A stretch of DNA of 64,000 bases, from the NCBI GenBank assembly GCA_030248195.1, contig JASAND010011348.1, positions 20,723 to 84,722 on the forward strand, in the 5' to 3' direction. A model generated the notes under the pieces. That model did not search any database. It saw only the letters and a program-made list of their open reading frames with translations, and was not told the DNA's origin. Shown piece by piece: positions 58,136-64,000 of this stretch. Made by a program: the position numbers and the translations under genes. Numbering within the stretch: position 1 is the stretch's first letter; each line of letters starts with the position of its first letter. This stretch comes from Trissonchulus latispiculum (Eukaryota; Nematoda; Enoplea; Enoplida; Ironidae).

Positions 58136-58330
58136 ACGGAAACGGAGCTTAGAGGATTCGAACTCACGACCTAACGCGGACAAATCCCGGATTGGGTAGA
58201 CCAAAACCAGGCTACTTAATCCGACGGATCTAAGAGTCGACCGAGTCGTCTCGTCTGTTCGCTACTGCTGTTAGTGCTTTTAAATTAGTGTGTGTGTGTG
58301 TTGCTGAGATTAGGGTACCACCGACCCCGG
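58136..58330. other. B-box-like word and hairpin after the cysteine-rich frame
   Basis: On the - strand GAGTTCGAATCC (about 58159-58170) fits a tRNA B box, but no matching acceptor stem or A box is convincing. GCTGAG/CTCAGC with inner CACCG/CGGTG forms a hairpin at about 58302-58341. It could be a SINE fragment. Confidence 0.3.
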
Positions 58331-58790
58331 TGCTCTCTCAGCCTATTCAACTTTCACTCTAAAACCAGTGCTTACCAGTGCGATCTTTCGGAGCCTAAAA
58401 TTAGACAAACTTCCGTCTTTTAATTTACCCATAGCGCTACATATGCAGGGGGGTTTTTATGAAAAATAAAAAATGGGGGAAGGGGTACTTGAGTCTGCAA
58501 AAATTCTGGAAAATTATACTTCTTCTAAAATGTGTTAAAAATATTTTAGAAAAGCAACATTAGTTTCGTGGCATGCATTAAAAAGAGAAAATGTCAAGCT
58601 ACATTTTGATATAAAAATTGCTTCTTAACTCCAAGTAATGAATGAGTAATAATGGTGCAAACTTTATGTGACCAAAAGTAATCACCACCTTAAGCTCGTC
58701 TTATCGTCTACGATTCGATGAGCGGTTTTATTTATTTCAGAACAATACGTTAAGGAAATTATATACAGTGTCATAATAGCCAGAAGCAGC

Positions 58791-59465
58791 GTAGTATCAA
58801 GAGTACATAATAGATAAGAGTATGAAACTCTTACACTAGCATGTACAAATCATGCTAGGTATGCTCGGTTCATTAACTCGGGACCCCCCCCGTAACTTCC
58901 GGGGGGGGGGTCCCACTTTGCACTAATTACACGCTTTCATATAAGCGTGTGTCTGCTCGCTGATTGGCCCACTAGCCTAAGACTTACTGTAGGGAATTTA
59001 TTAGTTATTTTAATTAATTAATTATAACTTTAATTAGGTTAAAGCAATTAAAAAACTAATTCGACAACTTTGTAGCATTTTTTCTGCTCTTTAAAATGAT
59101 ATAAAAATTGTTGCACAATACAAAAATTCGAAGGAATGTAATGTGCAACAATTTTTATATCATTGGAAAGAGCAGAAAAAATGCTACAAAGTTGTCGAAT
59201 TAGTTTTTTAATTGCTTTAACCTAATTAAAGTTATAATTAATTAATTAAAATAACTAATAAATTCCCTACTGTAAGCCTTAGGCTAATGGGCCAATCAGC
59301 GAGCAGACACACGCTTATATGAAAGCGTGTAATTAGTGCAAAGTGGGACCCCCCCCGGAAGTTACGGGGGGGTCCCGAGTTAATGAACCGAGCATACCTA
59401 GCATGATTTGTACATGCTAGTGTAAGAGTTTCATACTCTTATCTATTATGTACTCTTGGTAGTAT
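58791..59465. mobile_element. foldback element, 661 bp, with 7-bp target duplication
   Basis: 58798-59458 is an almost perfect inverted repeat with arms of about 320 bases and a loop of about 24 bases (59118-59141). It starts CAAGAGTAC and ends GTACTCTTG, flanked by GTAGTAT on both sides (58791-58797 and 59459-59465). Arm differences are a few substitutions and one-base changes in C/G runs, so insertion is young or arms are homogenised. There is no coding capacity. Confidence 0.9.
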
Positions 59466-59600
59466 AACCGGAACACCGGTATTACAGACTGGCATGGACT
59501 GTTAGAAATCTTTGTTTAGCTTCTTTGATTGCAAATAAGACAAGAGTAAACGCGATTTGTTTGCTTGCGCAACAAACAGGAAAATGATTAATCGGCCAGC

Positions 59601-59610
59601 ATAAAAAGGG
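59601..59610 (+). promoter_or_regulatory. TATA-like box of the defensin-like gene
   Basis: ATAAAAAGGG lies about 85 bases before the ATG, a normal distance for a TATA box with a short 5' UTR. The foldback element ends 135 bases upstream of it. Confidence 0.5.
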
Positions 59611-59691
59611 CAGATTATCGAAAATTCAAAGCGACAATGTTTTGTAGTTTTGTTTGAAGCAGTCTGAAGAGTTTTTTACATTACCGTAATC

Positions 59692-60593
59692 ATGAACGCT
59701 TTCTTGGTTGTCTGTTTGGTTGGACTTATGGTTTCAGTACACGGATTTCGTAAGTATATGCCTTTATATTATAATTTTGTATAATTTTCTACATAGATGT
59801 GACTGGTTTGGGGCAAGTTCAACCAGGGGCCAGTTTCATAAAAGTTCTCACGTTCTCGAGTTCCCAAGTTACAAGTTGCAAGCCTCAAGTCTCGGATCTC
59901 AAGTGTTTCATAAACGTTTTCCGCAAACTCGAGAAAACTGACCCAGCTTGCAGGGCCACTAGAGAACTTGAGACCTTAAGTTCAAGCACTCGAGAACTTG
60001 CAACTCGAGAACTTGAGGACTCAAGACTTTGCAGGCTGTATGAGAAGGAGCATGCTCGTCGCCCTGTTCATTCATATTATGCGTGCTTTGCTGCATAATG
60101 CAGTTTGGCGGCTTTCTGAGTTAACTCGCTAAACTTAAATATTACAACATTTCTATAGTAGTGATAGGACACGAAGTTGATCACTGTAGTCAGTGCTCTT
60201 CCCCTAAAATCTCAGTTCACTCCTTTTTATGACTTGCTTTTGTATATAACCGTGCACGTGCTGCTTTTACTAGGTGTCAGCATCAGCACCACTAACTGTG
60301 AGCCACAGTGCTCCGAGTGGTGTCAGAAGAATGGTTACAGTGGCGGTGGTCTGTGTTCGGGTGGAAGCAGGCGAGGCAGCCACACCTGCAAGTGTTATGT
60401 CAATGGAAAGGTGCAGAAAACCGTCGGCGTGCAGACTACGAATTCCTGGTGCTGGCCGAAATGCACGCAGCACTGCAGTCTGAACGGAGCGGCGGGCGGG
60501 GGTCTGTGTCAGGGCTCAGGAACCGCAAGATCGATGACCTGCACCTGTTATGAAAATGGACGGGAAAAGTTCAGAACTGGGATGAGTGCGTAG
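59692..60593 (+). CDS. secreted peptide with two tandem six-cysteine defensin-like (CS-alpha-beta type) domains
   Basis: Exon 1 59692-59749 (19 codons plus one base, GTAAGT donor) and exon 2 60274-60593 (after TTTTACTAG) give 125 residues. Residues 1-18 form a signal peptide (AFLVVCLVGLMVSVHG). Domain 1 (Cys 28-60) and domain 2 (Cys 79-111) share exactly the spacing C-x3-C-x3-C-x10-C-x10-C-x-C, with GGGLC and the final CxC like the gamma-core of invertebrate defensins. The short gap between the first two cysteines is unusual for the family. It is probably an antimicrobial or other secreted defence peptide, made by internal domain duplication. An ATTAAA at about 60686 is a polyadenylation candidate. 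A role as a venom or signalling peptide cannot be excluded. Confidence 0.8.
59750..60273 (+). other. intron of the defensin-like gene
   Basis: Phase 1. It contains a run of CTCGAG/ACTCGAGAACTTG words (59855-60015) that repeat and partly complement each other, so it can fold. Frames here (59708-60098) are by-products of that repeat. Confidence 0.7.
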
Positions 60594-61130
60594 ACTGAAA
60601 GAAAAAACATGTAGGCTTTTATAAAGTCAATGAAATACGATATGCTGGAGACTTTGTCAAACGCTATCCAACTGAGGGTTATCCTATTAAATATGATTTT
60701 GCATTAGTTTACTTTATATATCTTAGTAGGCATATACATTTGTTATATGTGTGACTGGGAGAGGTAGATTTGCGGGAGAAGCTGCCATCTTTAGACCACA
60801 AGCCGCTACCACCTTCCAAGCATGGTCACCACACCAGAGTCCTGTTTTCCCGGTTTTTGGGCAAAAAATAAGAAAATTCAGCTATGTACCTAAAGCACCT
60901 TGTAATTTAACGGTAAGGTGATATTTCGGGAGTGTTCATAAAATTTTTAGCCCTCCAATTATATATTCAAAGCCGTGTGGGTGGATAACAGCTTTCCAAT
61001 TGCTTGCAATAAGTACAGAGAAATCCTTGTTCAAGCCTTGCAAAAATGGTTATTTATCTAGCCCAGGAGTACTTCCAGCCGAAATAAACCTTCATATCTT
61101 ACTACCAAGAGTCCATAATAAATTACTTAT
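60594..61130. other. 3' flank of the defensin-like gene
   Basis: No second gene is seen. AT-rich, with a GGTAGATTTG...GGAGAAGC stretch near 60760 that has no evident homologue. Confidence 0.4.
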
Positions 61131-61703
61131 ATTATAGAAGAAGAATAATCCACTAGAGGGCTTCTCTTCTTACATTGCGTAACGGTGCCTAACGGTAACG
61201 ATCACAATACGCGAATGTTCCCCCATTTGGTGGGGTGGTGGCAAAAAGAGGTCCCTATTTGATGGGGGGGGGGGGGCAAAAGGCAGGGTCTCCGTTTGGT
61301 GGGGCGGGGGGGGGGGTAGACGGGAGAGAGTTCCCGTTTTTTGACAGGCTAAGATTGGCTGAATATGACTGAATTTGATGGGGGGGCCCTTCTGCCTTCC
61401 CCCACCACACGGAGACCTCTTTTTGCTACCCCCGCACCATTTTGGAAATAAACGGAAACTACCGTAATCCTTTGCTCTAACCAAGCTGGGAGGGGGTCTC
61501 TGCAACCTGATTGGCTGTTGCTACCCCCACCCCTCCTCCCACCAAACAGGGACCACTTTTCGGCTACTCCCCCACCGGGTTATGCTTTGTCGAACAGAGC
61601 TACCCCCCACCAGACGGGGGAACATTCTCATATTGTGGGCGGGGCACCATTACGCAATGCAGTGAAGGGAAGCCCTCTAGTGGCTTACTCTTCCTCTTAT
61701 AAA
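61131..61703. mobile_element. inverted-repeat MITE with internal G/C-tract minisatellite
   Basis: The ends match as complements over about 110 bases with gaps, for example CCACTAGAGGGCTTC (61151) with GAAGCCCTCTAGTGG (about 61669-61683). The centre has repeated TTTGGTGGGG/CCCCCACCAAAC words. No frame is supported; proline/glycine-rich frames are by-products. The target duplication is not clear. Confidence 0.65.
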
Positions 61704-61963
61704 TAGTCATAGTGCAATTATGCACTCTTGCTACTACTCTTGCTCTAGTATCTATCCAGACAATTTAATCGTTATTTTTTTGTATACGTAGTCCTGGAAG
61801 GGCAATAAGAATGCCCTCAATTTGTTGAAACGCATTTAAGTTGTGCGTCCGATGTTTAAACAAGGAGATTGGAATTCAATTTTAATTTTTAACAAATTCA
61901 GTGCTAGATAATTGAACTAGATACAGACTAGCATTTAAAAGACTGATTTACTCATAAACAAAA

Positions 61964-62269
61964 TTACAGGGCTTGGTTCTGCTTTATGTTTTTGTTGGTC
62001 GCATTCAAGATGGACGGCATCAGGCAAAATTTCATGGCATTGTTCACGGCAGGATTTTGAGTTACTTCGCTCTGTTTTCTTCTTCGTACGGAATTGATCT
62101 GGTCTGTGGCTTGCAGCACTTGCGGGCAGCAAATTCGAATTAGAAAATAACAGACGGCAAAATAGGTATAACTAATGATAAGAGTCGTCAATGGGGAAAC
62201 CCACACCTTAAATTTGGCATATGTCCATTCGCTGTAAAGGATTATATCAGTGTTCGTTTCATTTGACAT
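61964..62269 (-). CDS. possible membrane-protein exon, unknown family
   Basis: A 101-codon frame from an ATG. After SNETNTDIILYSEW it has one strong hydrophobic segment (VSPLTTLIISYTYFAVCYFLIRICC), then a basic stretch (SVRRRKQSE) that coincides with a GTAACT donor. A hydrophobic helix followed by a basic loop recalls transmembrane helix 5 and the third loop of a rhodopsin-type receptor, but no diagnostic motif is present and no neighbouring exon was found in the window. It may instead be a small membrane protein or chance. Confidence 0.3.
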   Translation of the reverse strand: MSNETNTDIILYSEWTYAKFKVWVSPLTTLIISYTYFAVCYFLIRICCPQVLQATDQINSVRRRKQSEVTQNPAVNNAMKFCLMPSILNATNKNIKQNQAL

Positions 62270-63769
62270 AATTAGAAAATATCAAAAGGCTCGAAAGCTG
62301 ATCCGAAGTTCGAAAACACTGACTCCAACTGTGAGCTTAAAGTTAAAAACAGGAGAAACTGAAACATAATAACGAAGACATAAATAAAAGTTGCAACAAA
62401 AGCTTCTTTCTGGATTCAATTTATCATAGCCTTTATCAGAAGTTAATTAACCCTGCCTTTGTGGGAGATCTCGTTTCTGTGACTCAATTCAACTAAGTTC
62501 TGTCACTGAAGGAAGTCGGTGTCTTATCATGAAACAGCACTGATAAGAATGTAGTTCACCTGGTGATAAACCGACAGTAAAGCATATAAAACTAGCATTA
62601 GTCAAAATCTTATCTTCTCTGATTCGCTGGAATGTTGTTCGAAGCCGTGGAGTAAGCTGAACTATGTGCGGTTTGCCTGGTCAAATAGATATTATTTATA
62701 CTCAATGGACACTGGGTATGTGAGCAGAAAAAGCAAAAAAAGTTGATTTGAGCTAACCAAGAGCAAGACACAGTGCTTTCTAATGTATTTAGCCTCTAAA
62801 AGCTCGAAACGTTAAGGGCGATATCTGGGGGATTGCTGACTGCGGTAAGAGATTGCCTGAGCCCTGACCTGAACCGAACTGTATAATTTTGACGTTGTCA
62901 AAAATTATAACACTTATTTCTGTGCGACTTTCCCAGCTCAATTTTTAATTTAATTTAATTAATTTAATTTGTCGAACACACCTTCAAAATGTCAGTGTAG
63001 CATGTTTGCACATTGAGAACATTGATCTTTATGTTTCGGGCAAAGCACAGGCGTTTATTACATTAAAAACGCTGAGAGTCGTGCTCTTCCTTATAAACTC
63101 TAGGTACTGTACTATGTAGGAAAGTTTTTATGATTAACGAGAGGTGAAGATAAGTAATTCACAATTACATGGTAGGAGTACGTTCTACGATTCCCATAGC
63201 TTGAAAATACACCAAGTTTCCCTCTTAGTTCCAGAATTCTGTCTTAGTCAGAAGTCTAATAAAATATTTAAGCTTTCGTCATGGCGCTAAAAGGAAGATG
63301 ATGGTAATTATGGTTAATGTTCATCAAATGTGAAAGAAAAATAGAAATGGAGAAAACTGTACTTCCTGTCCGTTTTGTATTTCCCCTGAAATCTGTGGCT
63401 TCTACTTTTTTCTCCATTTTTCATGCTCTCAGACAAGACCGCATAAAAACAAACACCAGATGCTGATGACGATGCAATCTATTTTAAGTGAAAGATGGTG
63501 TCTGAGCAGAATCTTTTACTTATTCATTTCCTTTTGAGTTTTGTCATTCATTTTCTAATAAACGAAGGATGAAAAGTCGGATCTCCGAACCAAGAGCTTT
63601 AGGCAGGTGCTCATGTAGGTAGGTCTATAAATAATTCGGATTGGATAAGAAATCTGAAAATTACTCCGACCAGGAAGAAAGCACTGATTCTTTTTCATTT
63701 TTGCTTAAACACTGCGAAAAGAAAAAAGGACAGGAAACAAAGCTGAAAGAACCAAGGAAACAAAATAAA
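62270..63769. other. intergenic DNA, nothing supported
   Basis: AT-rich. A TTTAATTTAATTAATTTAATTT repeat lies near 62946. No frame, RNA gene or inverted-repeat element can be supported on either strand. Confidence 0.4.
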
Positions 63770-63920
63770 TACAGAATATACAAGATAATAGGAGAAAGAC
63801 TATGAAGTTGTCAGTACAGCACCACAGGCCTGAAAATTTCTAGTCTCTGATGTGTGGGGGAGAGATCAAACCCACAACATTCGGTTTACTAAACTGGCCA
63901 CTCAGGCACAAGCTTCCGTT
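63770..63920 (-). repeat. tRNA-like SINE fragment
   Basis: The - strand has an A-box-like TGCCTGAGTGGCC (about 63904-63892) and, about 30 bases on, a B-box-like GGTTTGATCTC. It continues into a short body ending in a T/A-rich tail. The box spacing fits a tRNA-derived SINE promoter. It differs from the SINE at 30600-30925. Confidence 0.5.
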
Positions 63921-64000
63921 TGAATCAAGAACCCAAAAGTGTAGTGTATATAAATTGGCATAATCAACATACACAAAAACCCATACCAAGAAAAACTATA

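Larger units (their letters stand above)
52286..58436. mobile_element. unclassified 6.15-kb insert with hairpin array
   Basis: Bounded by the two halves of the TTAA element. It contains a 57-codon ORF, leader repeat Y copy 2, four 193-bp repeats, the stem-loop array, and a cysteine-rich open frame near its right end. I find no LTRs, no TIRs, no RT and no transposase. CCAT stands at both junctions (52282-52285 and 58429-58432), which could be a short duplication or chance. Confidence 0.55.
51762..58693. mobile_element. TTAA-flanked element, copy B, split by about 6.15 kb
   Basis: The left part 51762-52285 matches 33259-33735 and the right part about 58437-58693 matches the end of copy A. Both TTAA ends and TIRs are kept. 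About 250 internal bases of copy A have no counterpart, so a deletion accompanied or followed the insertion. Confidence 0.8.

Noticed and set aside
60270..60553. Other-frame ORFs across the defensin-like exon
   Set aside because: The frame with duplicated six-cysteine domains and matching splice phase is clearly the coding one.
61170..61706. Proline/glycine-rich ORFs
   Set aside because: They come from G/C-tract repeats inside the MITE.

Overview
The window looks like nuclear DNA of an invertebrate animal. Its genes are split by GT-AG introns, one gene spreads over about 18 kb, and nested transposons, minisatellites and intergenic DNA make up most of the sequence. I cannot name the phylum. 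Two host genes are well supported, both on the + strand. The first is a lysocardiolipin acyltransferase-like gene (LCLAT1/AGPAT8 type) of five coding exons between 28663 and 46550, whose exon lengths sum to a 366-residue protein. The second is a two-exon secreted peptide with two tandem six-cysteine defensin-like domains (59692-60593).

Left third (1-27540): a layered transposon cluster read on the - strand. A Ty3/gypsy-type LTR retrotransposon runs from its 5' LTR (7039-7409) and primer binding site through Gag, protease, RT, RNase H and integrase to a third ORF that leaves the window at base 1. Its LTR sits at the 3' end of a LINE with an apurinic-type endonuclease and RT (about 27540 down to 25060). 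A unit of about 2.7 kb (LINE RT part + LTR + gypsy leader) occurs three times in tandem. The third unit is split at 7902/20116 by a 12.2-kb Polinton/Maverick-like element. That element has a perfect 6-bp target duplication, termini AGTAG...CTACT, about 235-bp terminal inverted repeats built of a minisatellite, and a spliced zinc-finger/OTU-like/DNA polymerase B gene. The order of events can be read directly: LINE, then gypsy, then tandem triplication, then Polinton.

Middle (28.6-46.6 kb): LCLAT1. Its introns 2 and 3 hold a 153-bp triplet repeat, a tRNA-derived SINE, a LINE 3' end, a TTAA-flanked element, an array of eight 146-bp repeats, a TA-flanked inverted-repeat element whose empty site is visible elsewhere in the same intron, two TTAA/poly-G elements and CTTAAAC palindromic repeats.

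Right third (46.6-64 kb): few genes. A second copy of the TTAA element (ends at 51762 and 58693) is split by about 6.15 kb of unfamiliar DNA. This insert carries a promoter-like leader that is repeated at 50.2 kb with compensatory hairpin changes, four 193-bp repeats, and then a dense run of strong, mutually unrelated stem-loops (54672-56264), followed by a cysteine-rich open frame with no ATG (57714-58135). This hairpin array is the most unusual thing in the window; I do not recognise it. A 661-bp near-perfect foldback element with a 7-bp target duplication lies just upstream of the defensin-like gene. A possible membrane-protein exon, a foldback MITE and a SINE close the window.
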